From WTFY01 sp965203725 (GTDB taxonomy: Bacteria; Pseudomonadota; Gammaproteobacteria; UBA4575), in NCBI GenBank assembly GCA_965203725.1, contig CBDBDH010000001.1:806001-870000 (forward strand): 64,000 nt of DNA, in the 5' to 3' direction. The number at the start of each line of letters is the position of its first letter. Positions within the stretch are counted from its first letter, which is position 1. The position numbers were made by a program, and so were the translations under genes. Of this stretch, positions 44,152-53,210 are shown piece after piece. The notes beneath the pieces were generated by a model. It ran no database searches. It was not told where the DNA came from and worked only from the letters and a program-made list of their open reading frames with translations.

Positions 44152-44948
44152 GAACCGTCTCCATTACCAACCAGAAGGGCGGTGTGGGCAAGACCACCAC
44201 CTCGGTCAATCTGGCCGCTGCCATGGCGAACATCCCCCGCCGGGTGCTGCTCATCGACCTGGACCCGCAAGGCAATGCCACCACGGGCTCCGGAGTCGAC
44301 AAGCGGGTGGTGGAGAACACCACGGCCCAGGCCCTGATGAAGGATGCGCTGGCGACCGAGTGCATCGTGGCCGACTGCAAGGGAGGCTATGACCTGATGC
44401 CCGGCAACGAACAACTGACCACGGCTGAAGTGCGCCTGCTGGAACTCCAGGGCCGCGAGTTCAGGCTGCGCGAGACCTTGCAGCCGCTGCACGGGCGCTA
44501 CGACTATGTCTTCCTCGACTGCCCGCCCTCGCTCAACATGCTCACGCTCAACGGCCTGGTGGCGGCGGACAGCGTCATCATCCCGACGCAGTGCGAATAC
44601 TATGCACTTGAAGGGCTGTCGGCCCTGATGCAGACCATCGACCGGGTGCGCCGCACCGCCAACCCTGCGCTCGAGATCGAGGGCCTGCTGCGCACCATGT
44701 ACGACTCGCGCAACAATCTGGCCCAGGATGTCTCCAGCCAGCTGGCCTCGCATTTCGGCGAAGACGTCTACCGCACCATCATCCCCCGCAACGTGACGTT
44801 GGCCGAGGCGCCTAGCCACGGCCTGCCGGTGTTGCTGTATGATGCATACTCGCGCGGTGCGCAGGCCTACCTGAATCTGGCCAACGAAATGCTGGCCCGA
44901 ACGGAAGGCCCTGAAGCCGTTGCGTCTCGCTCGCCGCAGGCGCAGTAA
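44148..44948 (+). CDS. parA: Chromosome-partitioning ATPase ParA
   Basis: 266 residues; Walker A NQKGGVGKTTTSVNLA, ATP-binding DLDPQGNATTGSG and DCPPSLNMLTLNGL. With ParB and parS it segregates the origin region. Overlaps rsmG by four bases and precedes parB by 14. Confidence 0.97.
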   Translation: MRTVSITNQKGGVGKTTTSVNLAAAMANIPRRVLLIDLDPQGNATTGSGVDKRVVENTTAQALMKDALATECIVADCKGGYDLMPGNEQLTTAEVRLLELQGREFRLRETLQPLHGRYDYVFLDCPPSLNMLTLNGLVAADSVIIPTQCEYYALEGLSALMQTIDRVRRTANPALEIEGLLRTMYDSRNNLAQDVSSQLASHFGEDVYRTIIPRNVTLAEAPSHGLPVLLYDAYSRGAQAYLNLANEMLARTEGPEAVASRSPQAQ

Positions 44949-44962
44949 CACACACCAGGATC

Positions 44963-45838
44963 ATGACGAAGAAAAAACGAGGGCTGGGCGCACTGGGGGT
45001 CGACGTATTGCTGAGCACCCCGGGGCCGGGTGCCGAAGAGGAGGGTCGCGGTGCGGCCCTGCAGCAGTTGCCCATCGAGCGGGTTCACCGCAGCCCGTAT
45101 CAGCCGCGACAGTCGATGCAGCCCGAAGCGCTGGAAGCGCTGGCGGAATCGATCCGTCAGCAAGGGGTGATGCAACCGGTCGTGGTGCGCCGGGTCGGTG
45201 AGGATTACCAGTTGATTGCCGGGGAACGCCGTTGGCGAGCGGCGCAAATCGTCAGCCTGCAGGAGATTCCGGCCATCGTGCGCGAGGCGAGCGACTCGGA
45301 AGCGGCCGCCATGGCCCTGGTCGAGAACCTGCAGCGCGAGGACCTGAACGCGCTGGAGGAGGCACAGGCGTTTTCCACCCTGATCGAGCGTTTTGGCCTG
45401 ACCCACCAGCAGGTGGGAGATGCCACGGGCCGCTCACGCACGGCCGTCAGTAACAGCCTGCGCCTGCTGGCCCTGCCGGCCGCAGTGAAGGACCTGCTGG
45501 CACAGGGCCGCATCGAGATGGGTCATGCCCGCGCCCTGCTGACCCTGGATGAAGCCGGGCAGCTCGAGGCCGCCCAGGCCGCGGTCCGCCAAAACCTGTC
45601 CGTGCGGGCAACCGAGAGACTGGTCAAGCGAATGGCCCAGGGTGCCGCGCGGCCCTCCGAGCGCAAGGGCCGCCCAGACCCCGATATCCTGCGCATGGAA
45701 GAAAAGCTTTCCGGGCAACTGCAGGCCCGCGTGAAAATCCGCCACCGCCAAAATGGCAGCGGGCAGGTGTCGATTTCCTATGCCAACTTGGACGAGTTTG
45801 GCGGGATTGTCGAACGACTGACTTCTCAGCGCGACTGA
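44963..45838 (+). CDS. parB: Chromosome-partitioning protein ParB
   Basis: 291 residues. The CTP-binding/clamp motif is in SPYQPRQSMQPEALEALAESIR, then the arginine patch GERRWRAAQ and ENLQREDLNALEEAQAF; the helix-turn-helix follows (LTHQQVGDATGRSRTAVSNSLRLL). The C-terminal dimer domain ends near IVERL. Its targets are the parS sites at 33838 and 34462. Confidence 0.97.
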   Translation: MTKKKRGLGALGVDVLLSTPGPGAEEEGRGAALQQLPIERVHRSPYQPRQSMQPEALEALAESIRQQGVMQPVVVRRVGEDYQLIAGERRWRAAQIVSLQEIPAIVREASDSEAAAMALVENLQREDLNALEEAQAFSTLIERFGLTHQQVGDATGRSRTAVSNSLRLLALPAAVKDLLAQGRIEMGHARALLTLDEAGQLEAAQAAVRQNLSVRATERLVKRMAQGAARPSERKGRPDPDILRMEEKLSGQLQARVKIRHRQNGSGQVSISYANLDEFGGIVERLTSQRD

Positions 45839-46007
45839 ATTTGCATCACCCTGAAGGGCCCGCGATAACAAGGCCGTCCTCTCGATGCGTTACAGTTTTT
45901 AAGGCAAACGTCCAACCCCTTTCAGAGCATGCCGGTGCGCAAAAATCCGCACCCGCACCCCGCACCAAACCCCCCGGGTTCAGAGCCGATCATTGCCCCG
46001 CATGCGG

Positions 46008-46036
46008 TTGAGATTTTACGGTTCAAACCGTATACT
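46008..46036 (+). promoter_or_regulatory. ATP synthase operon promoter
   Basis: TTGAGA (46008-46013), exactly 17 bases, then TATACT (46031-46036); each hexamer has one mismatch to consensus. It is 110 bases before atpI in the 307-base parB-atpI gap, which otherwise shows no gene I can support. Confidence 0.65.
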
Positions 46037-46145
46037 TCGCGCCTCTTGAAAAACATGCCGCAGACCCATCCCAGGCGAGCGTTGGGGCTGTCGCACAGGG
46101 CAGCGCGAACGCAGCTGCAGACCGGCCCCGGACCCTAGTGAAACA

Positions 46146-46541
46146 TTGGCTCGAAAACTGAACGTACCCTTGCAGGTGAACCGCATACTCATCGCGCAGT
46201 GGACGGTCACGCTTGGCGTGTCCGCATTCCTGTTCGTACTGCAGCGTGAGCTGGCCCTGTCCGCCTTCCTGGGGGGCCTGATCTGTGTGCTGCCCAACCT
46301 GTACTTTGCCTGCCAGCTGTTTTTGAGAGAACGCAGCCTGCAGGTCCGTGGCCTGGTCTGGTCCGCCTTCGGCGCGGAATTTGTCAAGATGATGCTCGCC
46401 ATCGTGCTGTTTGCGGTCGTGTTCATCTACTACGAGGGCGTGCACCCCCTGGTCCTGCTGGCCACCTACTTCGTGGCGCATTCCTGCAACTGGGCGGTTC
46501 CGCTGCTGAAACCGGAAGCGGCGCCCCGTCCCGTCCCCTGA
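46146..46541 (+). CDS. atpI: ATP synthase assembly protein AtpI
   Basis: 131 residues with four hydrophobic segments (about residues 11-31, 37-57, 70-96, 97-113). First gene of the atp operon, where AtpI normally sits; AtpI assists c-ring assembly and Mg uptake. TTG start at 46146. The AALGLL-like glycine-rich second helix (SAFLGGLICVLPNLYFA) is family-typical. Confidence 0.85.
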   Translation: MARKLNVPLQVNRILIAQWTVTLGVSAFLFVLQRELALSAFLGGLICVLPNLYFACQLFLRERSLQVRGLVWSAFGAEFVKMMLAIVLFAVVFIYYEGVHPLVLLATYFVAHSCNWAVPLLKPEAAPRPVP

Positions 46542-46544
46542 CGC

Positions 46545-47408
46545 ATGGCAAGCACCATCACATCGTCGCAGTACATCCAGCATCACCTGACGAACTGGAC
46601 CTACGGGCGGCATCCGGACGGCCACTGGGGCTTTGCCCACAGTGCCGAGGAGGTCGCCGACATGGGCTTCTGGTCGATCCATGTGGACAGCCTGCTGTGG
46701 TCGTTTTCGCTCGGTGCGCTGTTCCTCTACGTGTTTCACCGGGCGGCGCGCTCCATGACGGCCGAGGTGCCCGGTGCGCTGCAGAACTTTGTCGAGTGGG
46801 TGGTGGATTTCATCGACGACAACGTGCGCGGCTCGTTCAGCGCGAAAAATGACCTGATCGCACCGCTTGCCCTGACGGTCTTCGTGTGGGTGCTGTTGAT
46901 GAACCTGATGGACCTGGTGCCGGTGGACTGGATCCCCTGGCTGGCCGGACAGTTCGGCCATTTCGCCCTGGGCATGGACCCGCACCACGTGTACTTCAAG
47001 ATCGTGCCGACCACGGACCTGAATGTCACGGCCGGCCTGGCCGTGGCCGTGTTCGTGCTGATGATTTATTACAGCATCAAGATCAAGGGCCTCGGCGGCT
47101 TTCTCGGCGAGCTTTCATTCCAGCCGTTCGGCAAGTGGGGACTGCCTGCGAACCTCCTGCTGGAAGGCATCTCGCTGATATCGAAACCGGTGTCGCTCGC
47201 CCTGCGCCTGTTCGGCAACCTGTATGCGGGGGAAATGATCTTCATCCTGATCGCGCTGCTCTACAGCGGCGGGATCCTGTGGGGCACCCTGGGCGGGTTC
47301 CTGCAGCTGGGCTGGGCGATCTTCCACATCCTGATCATCCTGCTGCAGGCCTTTATTTTCATGGTGCTGACGATCGTCTATCTCGACATGGCCCATCAGC
47401 ACCACTAG
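46545..47408 (+). CDS. atpB: ATP synthase F0 subunit a
   Basis: 287-residue membrane subunit that forms the proton half-channels. The essential arginine is in LALRLFGNLYAGE, and the helix-loop ILLLQAFIFMVLTIVYLDMA closes the protein. The N-terminal part has HHLTNWTYG, typical of gammaproteobacterial AtpB. Confidence 0.97.
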   Translation: MASTITSSQYIQHHLTNWTYGRHPDGHWGFAHSAEEVADMGFWSIHVDSLLWSFSLGALFLYVFHRAARSMTAEVPGALQNFVEWVVDFIDDNVRGSFSAKNDLIAPLALTVFVWVLLMNLMDLVPVDWIPWLAGQFGHFALGMDPHHVYFKIVPTTDLNVTAGLAVAVFVLMIYYSIKIKGLGGFLGELSFQPFGKWGLPANLLLEGISLISKPVSLALRLFGNLYAGEMIFILIALLYSGGILWGTLGGFLQLGWAIFHILIILLQAFIFMVLTIVYLDMAHQHH

Positions 47409-47458
47409 CGACACAATTTGCAACCTCATTTCACGAAACTGGTAACAGGAGAATTACG

Positions 47459-47692
47459 ATGGAACTATCACAAGCCGTACTGTACATCGCGGGCGCACTC
47501 ATGCTGGGCATCGGTGCCGCCGGCGCCGCCGTGGGCATCGGCGTGCTGGGCGGGCGTTTCCTTGAGGGCGCCGCACGACAGCCCGAGCTGATCCCCATGC
47601 TGAGGACGCAGTTCTTCATCGTCATGGGCCTGGTGGATGCGCTGCCTGTCATCGCCATCGCCATCGGCCTGTACGTGCTGTTCGCGGTCTAG
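47459..47692 (+). CDS. atpE: ATP synthase F0 subunit c
   Basis: 77 residues, two helices. The glycine-rich first helix has GIGAAGAAVGIGVLGG; the loop contains ARQPE; the proton-carrying carboxylate is D60 in VMGLVDALPVI. AGGAG lies ten bases before the ATG. Confidence 0.97.
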   Translation: MELSQAVLYIAGALMLGIGAAGAAVGIGVLGGRFLEGAARQPELIPMLRTQFFIVMGLVDALPVIAIAIGLYVLFAV

Positions 47693-47737
47693 CCCGCACG
47701 CAGCGTTTTCCTGTCAAACAACCAGCAGAGTCCAGAC

Positions 47738-48208
47738 ATGAACATCGGTCTAACATTATTCGGTCAAACCATCGCATTCATCATCTTTGTCCTGTTCTGC
47801 ATGAAGTACGTGTGGCCGCCGATCATGACCGCGCTCGATGAGCGGAAAAAGAAAATCGCCGACGGCCTGGCCGAGGCGGAACGCGGATTCAAACAGCAGG
47901 AACTGGCCGAGCGCGATGCCGAGCACAAGATCACCGAAGCTAAGCAGCAGGCGGCCGACATCCTGAACCAGGCGCAAAAGCGCGCCAACGAAATCGTCGA
48001 GAATGCCAAGTCCGATGCGACCGAAGAAGGCAACCGCATCAAGGAAGCCGCCCACGCCGAGGTCGAAAAGGAAGTTCACCGGGCCACCGAGGAACTCAGA
48101 ACCCGGGTCTCGGTCATCGCGGTGGCCGGTGCCGAGCGCATCCTGAAAAAAGAAATTGATGCCGGCGCACACCGGGACATGCTGGAGGAGCTGGCGACCC
48201 AGATCTAG
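47738..48208 (+). CDS. atpF: ATP synthase F0 subunit b
   Basis: 156 residues: one N-terminal membrane helix (LTLFGQTIAFIIFVLFCMKYVWPPI) and a long charged helical stalk. Typical length and position between atpE and atpH. Confidence 0.96.
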   Translation: MNIGLTLFGQTIAFIIFVLFCMKYVWPPIMTALDERKKKIADGLAEAERGFKQQELAERDAEHKITEAKQQAADILNQAQKRANEIVENAKSDATEEGNRIKEAAHAEVEKEVHRATEELRTRVSVIAVAGAERILKKEIDAGAHRDMLEELATQI

Positions 48209-48232
48209 GTTCGCAAGTTTTATTCCCTCGAC

Positions 48233-48769
48233 ATGTCAGATCTCACCACAGCCGCCAGACCCTATGCACGCGCCGCCTTCGATGCGGCCTGCGCCCATCA
48301 GGAACAGGAATCCTGGACCGGGATGCTGGCCTTCATGGTGGCGGTTGCCTGCGACCCGACCATGCGCGCCCTGCTCGACAGCCCGGCGCTGTCCAGGCAG
48401 CAGGCCGCTGAGCTGCTGATCTCGGTATGCGAGGAGCAGCTCAACGAGCGCGCCCGCAATTTCATTCGCCTGCTGGCCGAGAATGACCGCATCCGCCTGC
48501 TGCCGGACATCGAGGTCCTGTTCCAGCGTTACCGGGCCGAGGCCGAAGGCACGGTCAATGCCGAGGTGATCTCGGCGAGCGAGGTCGATGCGGCACAGCT
48601 GGCACACATCACCCAGGCATTGAAGCTGCGCCTCGGCAAAGAGGTGCAGCTGGTCTCGCGGACCGACCCCGCGCTGATCGGCGGCGCCGTCATCCGCGCA
48701 GGCGACCTGGTCATCGACGGATCCGTTCGCGGACGCCTCGACAAGCTTTCAACGGCCCTGGCGCACTGA
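48233..48769 (+). CDS. atpH: ATP synthase F1 subunit delta
   Basis: 178 residues connecting the stalk to the F1 head. N-terminal ARPYARAAFDAA and C-terminal DPALIGGAVIRAGDLVIDGSVRGRL are family signatures, the latter cut here to its key part. Confidence 0.96.
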   Translation: MSDLTTAARPYARAAFDAACAHQEQESWTGMLAFMVAVACDPTMRALLDSPALSRQQAAELLISVCEEQLNERARNFIRLLAENDRIRLLPDIEVLFQRYRAEAEGTVNAEVISASEVDAAQLAHITQALKLRLGKEVQLVSRTDPALIGGAVIRAGDLVIDGSVRGRLDKLSTALAH

Positions 48770-48801
48770 GCGCAGCACCCGGGCAACAAGAGGATTCGAA
48801 C

Positions 48802-50343
48802 ATGCAACTGAACCCAACTGAAATCAGTGAACTGATCCAAAAACGCATCGAGAATTTCGAGGCGGTCGCGCAGGCCCGCACGGAAGGCACGGTGGTGGGT
48901 GTCACCGACGGGATCGTACGCATCCACGGGCTGGCCGATGTCATGGCCGGGGAGATGCTGGAGTTTCCAAAAAACACCTTTGGCATGGCCCTGAACCTGG
49001 AGCGCGACTCGGTCGGTGCGGTGGTCCTCGGCGAGTACAAGCACATTACCGAGGGCGACAAGGTCTCCTGCACGGGAAGAATCCTGGAAGTGCCGGTCGG
49101 TCCCGAACTGCTGGGCCGGGTGGTGGATTCGCTCGGCAACGGCATCGACGGCAAGGGGCCGGCAGAGTGTGCACAGTCCTCGCCGATCGAGAAGATCGCC
49201 CCCGGCGTGATCGAGCGCCAGTCGGTGAGCGAGCCCGTGCAGACGGGACTGAAGTCCATCGACTCCATGGTGCCGATCGGGCGCGGCCAGCGGGAGCTGA
49301 TCATTGGCGATCGCCAGACCGGCAAGACGGCGCTGGCCATCGACACCATCATCAACCAGAAGGGCACCGGCATCAAATGCATCTACGTGGCGATCGGGCA
49401 GAAGAACTCCTCGATCGCCAACGTGGTGCGCAAGCTCGAGGAGCACGGCGCGATGGAGCATACCGTCGTCGTCGCGGCCAGCGCCTCGGACTCGGCGGCC
49501 ATGCAGTACATCGCGCCCTACTCGGGCTGCGCCATGGGCGAGTACTTCCGCGACCGCGGCGAGGATGCCCTGATCATTTACGATGACCTGACCAAGCAGG
49601 CCTGGGCCTACCGCCAGGTGTCGCTGCTGCTGCGCCGCCCGCCGGGCCGCGAAGCCTATCCGGGCGACGTGTTCTACCTGCACTCGCGCTTGCTCGAGCG
49701 CGCATCGCGGGTGAATGCCGCGTACGTGGAAGAGTTCACCGGCGGTGAAGTGAACGGGCGCACCGGATCGCTCACCGCATTGCCGATCATCGAGACGCAG
49801 GCCGGGGACGTGTCGGCCTTCGTGCCCACCAACGTCATCTCGATCACCGACGGCCAGATCTTTCTGGAGTCCGACCTGTTCAACTCGGGATTTCGCCCGG
49901 CCATCAACGCGGGCCTGTCGGTTTCGCGGGTCGGCGGCGCGGCCCAGACCCCGGTGATCAAGAAACTCGGCGGCGGCGTGCGCCTGGCGCTCGCCCAGTA
50001 CCGCGAGCTGGCCGCATTCTCGCAGTTCGCCTCCGACCTCGATGAACAGACCCGCAAGCAGCTTGAGCGCGGGGAGCGGGTCATGGAGCTGATGAAGCAG
50101 CCCCAGTACACGCCCCTGACGGTGGCGGACATGGCGGTCTCGCTGTTCGCGGTGGACCGCGGCTATGTCGATGACGTCGAGGTGGGCAAGGTGGTGTCCT
50201 TCGAGAAGGCCATGCACGACTTCATGCGCTCGCAGCACGCGGAACTGCTTGAGCAGATCAACCGCAGCGGCGCCTTTGACGATGAGATCGAGGCGGGGCT
50301 GGCCCGGGCGGTCGAGGATTTCAAGGCTAGGGGCAGCTGGTAG
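48802..50343 (+). CDS. atpA: ATP synthase F1 subunit alpha
   Basis: 513 residues, non-catalytic nucleotide-binding subunit. Walker A is GDRQTGKTALAIDTI; the F1 signature is in PAINAGLSVSRVGGAAQ. N-terminal LNPTEISELIQKRIENF binds delta. Confidence 0.98.
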   Translation: MQLNPTEISELIQKRIENFEAVAQARTEGTVVGVTDGIVRIHGLADVMAGEMLEFPKNTFGMALNLERDSVGAVVLGEYKHITEGDKVSCTGRILEVPVGPELLGRVVDSLGNGIDGKGPAECAQSSPIEKIAPGVIERQSVSEPVQTGLKSIDSMVPIGRGQRELIIGDRQTGKTALAIDTIINQKGTGIKCIYVAIGQKNSSIANVVRKLEEHGAMEHTVVVAASASDSAAMQYIAPYSGCAMGEYFRDRGEDALIIYDDLTKQAWAYRQVSLLLRRPPGREAYPGDVFYLHSRLLERASRVNAAYVEEFTGGEVNGRTGSLTALPIIETQAGDVSAFVPTNVISITDGQIFLESDLFNSGFRPAINAGLSVSRVGGAAQTPVIKKLGGGVRLALAQYRELAAFSQFASDLDEQTRKQLERGERVMELMKQPQYTPLTVADMAVSLFAVDRGYVDDVEVGKVVSFEKAMHDFMRSQHAELLEQINRSGAFDDEIEAGLARAVEDFKARGSW

Positions 50344-50355
50344 GACGTCACGGCC

Positions 50356-51219
50356 ATGGCGGGTGAGAAAGAAATACGCACGCAGATTGCGAGCATCAAA
50401 AACACGCAAAAGATCACCAAGGCCATGGAAATGGTCGCGGCCAGCAAGATGCGCAAGGCCCAGGACCGCATGAGCGCCACCCGCCCCTACTCGCAGAAGA
50501 TGCTGAACGTGATCGGGCACCTGGCCAACGCCCACGCGGAATACCACCACCCGTTCCTGATCGAGCACGAGGCGATCAGGCGCGTCGGCTTCATCATCGT
50601 CTCGACCGACCGCGGCCTGTGCGGCGGGCTCAACATCAATGCCTTCAAGGCGGCCCTGAAGGCCATGCAGGACTGGCAGCAGAAGGGCGTGGACATCGAC
50701 CTGTGCCTGATCGGCGCCAAGGGCACGGCTTTTTTCAAGCGTTTTTCGGGTAACATCATCTCCCAGGTCAGCCATCTCGGCGATACGGTGCGCATCGACG
50801 AGTTGATCGGCACGATCAAGACCATGCTGGACGCCTATACCGAAGGCTCGATCGACCGCCTGTTCCTGGTCGAGAACGAATTCGTCAACACCATGACGCA
50901 GCGTCCGAAGGTCAGCACGCTGCTGCCCCTGGTGGCGGAGGACAACGAGGACCTCAAGCACCATTGGGACTACATCTACGAGCCGGATGCCAAGGTGGTG
51001 CTGGATGAGTTGCTGCGCAGGTACATCGAGTCGATCGTCTACCAGAGCGTGGTCGAGAATGTCGCCTGCGAGATGGCGGCGCGCATGATTGCCATGAAAA
51101 GTGCATCGGATAATGCCGGCGAGCTGATCGGCGAGCTGCAGCTGGCGTACAACAAGGCGCGCCAGGCGGCCATTACCCAGGAAATATCGGAGATCGTTGG
51201 CGGCGCTGCGGCCGTTTGA
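50356..51219 (+). CDS. atpG: ATP synthase F1 subunit gamma
   Basis: 287-residue central stalk. Coiled N- and C-terminal helices (IRTQIASIKNTQKITKAMEM and KARQAAITQEISEIVGGA) plus STDRGLCGGLN are typical. Its TGA is 38 bases before the atpD ATG. Confidence 0.97.
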   Translation: MAGEKEIRTQIASIKNTQKITKAMEMVAASKMRKAQDRMSATRPYSQKMLNVIGHLANAHAEYHHPFLIEHEAIRRVGFIIVSTDRGLCGGLNINAFKAALKAMQDWQQKGVDIDLCLIGAKGTAFFKRFSGNIISQVSHLGDTVRIDELIGTIKTMLDAYTEGSIDRLFLVENEFVNTMTQRPKVSTLLPLVAEDNEDLKHHWDYIYEPDAKVVLDELLRRYIESIVYQSVVENVACEMAARMIAMKSASDNAGELIGELQLAYNKARQAAITQEISEIVGGAAAV

Positions 51220-51257
51220 TTGCAGCGACACCAACTACAAGCGAAAGAGGAAATACC

Positions 51258-52634
51258 ATGAGTACGGGTCAAATTGTTGAAATCATCGGCGCCGTGGTGG
51301 ACGTGGAGTTTGCGCGCGAGGAAGTGCCGAACGTATACGATGCCCTGGTGGTCGACGACCAGAACCTCACCCTGGAGGTCCAGCAGCAACTCGGTGGCGG
51401 CATCGCCCGCACGATTGCCATGGGGGCCTCGGACGGGCTGCGGCGCGGTCTCGGCGTAACCAACACCCGGGCTCCGATTTCCGTGCCGGTCGGGCCCAAG
51501 ACGCTCGGTCGGGTCATGAACGTGCTCGGCGACCCGGTGGACAATGCCGGGGATATCGGTGCCGATTCCACGATGCCGATTCACCGTGCACCGCCCAAGT
51601 TCGAGGAGCAGGCCGGCGGCAACGAACTGCTGGAGACCGGCATCAAGGTCATCGACCTGCTGTGCCCGTTTGCCAAGGGCGGCAAGATCGGACTGTTCGG
51701 CGGTGCCGGCTGCGGCAAGACCGTCGCCATGATGGAGCTGATCAACAACATCGCTAAAAAACATTCGGGGCTTTCGGTGTTCGCCGGGGTCGGCGAGCGC
51801 ACCCGCGAAGGCAACGACTTCTACTACGAAATGAAGGAAGCGGGGGTGCTGGACAAGGTGGCCATGGTCTACGGGCAAATGAACGAGCCGCCGGGCAACC
51901 GCCTGCGGGTCGGCCTGACGGGCCTGACGATGGCGGAGTATTTCCGCGACGAGGGCCGCGACGTGCTGATGTTCATCGACAACATCTATCGATACACCCT
52001 GGCGGGCACCGAGGTTTCCGCCCTGCTGGGACGCATGCCGTCTGCGGTCGGCTACCAGCCCACCCTGGCCGAGGAAATGGGCGCCCTGCAGGAGCGCATC
52101 ACCTCGACCAGCAGCGGCTCCATCACCTCGATCCAGGCGGTCTACGTGCCGGCGGACGACCTGACCGACCCGTCGCCCGCGACCACGTTCGCGCACCTCG
52201 ACGCCACGGTGGTGCTGTCGCGCCAGGTGGCCGAGCTGGGCATTTACCCGGCGGTGGACCCGCTGGACTCCACCAGCCGCCAGCTGGACCCGCTGGTCAT
52301 CGGGCAGGAGCACTACGATACGGCGCGTGCGGTGCAAAACACCCTGCAGCGCTACAAGGAACTCAAGGACATCATTGCCATCCTGGGCATGGACGAGCTG
52401 TCCGAGGAGGACAAGCTGGTGGTGTCCAGGGCGCGCAAGGTACAGCGCTTCCTGTCGCAGCCGTTCTCGGTCGCCGAGGTGTTCACCGGCTCGCCCGGCA
52501 AGATCGTTTCCCTGCCGGATACGATTGCAGGCTTCAAGGCGATCGTCGAAGGTGAGTATGATCACCTGCCGGAGCAGGCGTTCTACATGCAGGGCGGCAT
52601 CGAGGATGTCATCCAGAAGGCCGAGGAGCTGTAG
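51258..52634 (+). CDS. atpD: ATP synthase F1 subunit beta
   Basis: 458-residue catalytic subunit. Walker A reads GGAGCGKT, with Cys where most have Val; the catalytic Glu is in GVGERTREGNDFY and the Walker B is LMFIDNIYRY. AAGAGG precedes the ATG at 51258. Confidence 0.98.
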   Translation: MSTGQIVEIIGAVVDVEFAREEVPNVYDALVVDDQNLTLEVQQQLGGGIARTIAMGASDGLRRGLGVTNTRAPISVPVGPKTLGRVMNVLGDPVDNAGDIGADSTMPIHRAPPKFEEQAGGNELLETGIKVIDLLCPFAKGGKIGLFGGAGCGKTVAMMELINNIAKKHSGLSVFAGVGERTREGNDFYYEMKEAGVLDKVAMVYGQMNEPPGNRLRVGLTGLTMAEYFRDEGRDVLMFIDNIYRYTLAGTEVSALLGRMPSAVGYQPTLAEEMGALQERITSTSSGSITSIQAVYVPADDLTDPSPATTFAHLDATVVLSRQVAELGIYPAVDPLDSTSRQLDPLVIGQEHYDTARAVQNTLQRYKELKDIIAILGMDELSEEDKLVVSRARKVQRFLSQPFSVAEVFTGSPGKIVSLPDTIAGFKAIVEGEYDHLPEQAFYMQGGIEDVIQKAEEL

Positions 52635-52640
52635 CCCGGC

Positions 52641-53063
52641 ATGGCGATGACGCTGCACCTGGACGTGGTGAGTGCTGAAAAGGAGCTCTTTTCCGGCACC
52701 GTGTCGGCGGTGTTCGCCCCGGCCCGGATGGGGGATGTCGGCATCTACCCGCGCCATACTCCCCTGGTGACCAGCCTGCGGCCCGGGGAGCTGAAGATCG
52801 AGGTGGAGGGCAAGGAAGACCAGCACCTGTATGTTTCCGGGGGCATCCTCGAGGTTCAGCCGCACGTGGTTACCGTGCTCTCCGATACCGCCATCCGCGC
52901 GGAGGACCTGGATGAAGCCCAGGCCATGGAGGCCAAGCAGAGGGCCGAAGATGCGCTGCGCGATCAAAAAGGCGATCTGGACGCCGCCAAGGCACAGGCG
53001 GAACTGGCACGTGCCGCCGAGCAGTTGCGCATGATCGAGCGCATGCGCAAGATGCGCAAATAG
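52641..53063 (+). CDS. atpC: ATP synthase F1 subunit epsilon
   Basis: 140 residues: N-terminal beta-sandwich (LHLDVVSAEKELFSGTV, then HTPLVTSLRPGELKI) and two C-terminal inhibitory helices. Last gene of the operon; 147 bases separate it from glmU. Confidence 0.97.
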   Translation: MAMTLHLDVVSAEKELFSGTVSAVFAPARMGDVGIYPRHTPLVTSLRPGELKIEVEGKEDQHLYVSGGILEVQPHVVTVLSDTAIRAEDLDEAQAMEAKQRAEDALRDQKGDLDAAKAQAELARAAEQLRMIERMRKMRK

Positions 53064-53210
53064 AATTCGCCGCAAGGCCTGTCCGGCCGCCAATACACGC
53101 CCCGCCCGGCCTTTCCCGGCATTTGATTAATTGCTGCGGGTTTGCAATGGTGCGGGGTAAAATACCGCCCTGTACCGGGTTGGACAGGTATTCTCGGTCA
53201 AGAAGCACTC

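Noticed and set aside
45929..46138. 69-codon plus-strand frame before atpI
   Set aside because: Pro/His/Arg-rich with no family features, and it spans the predicted atp promoter.
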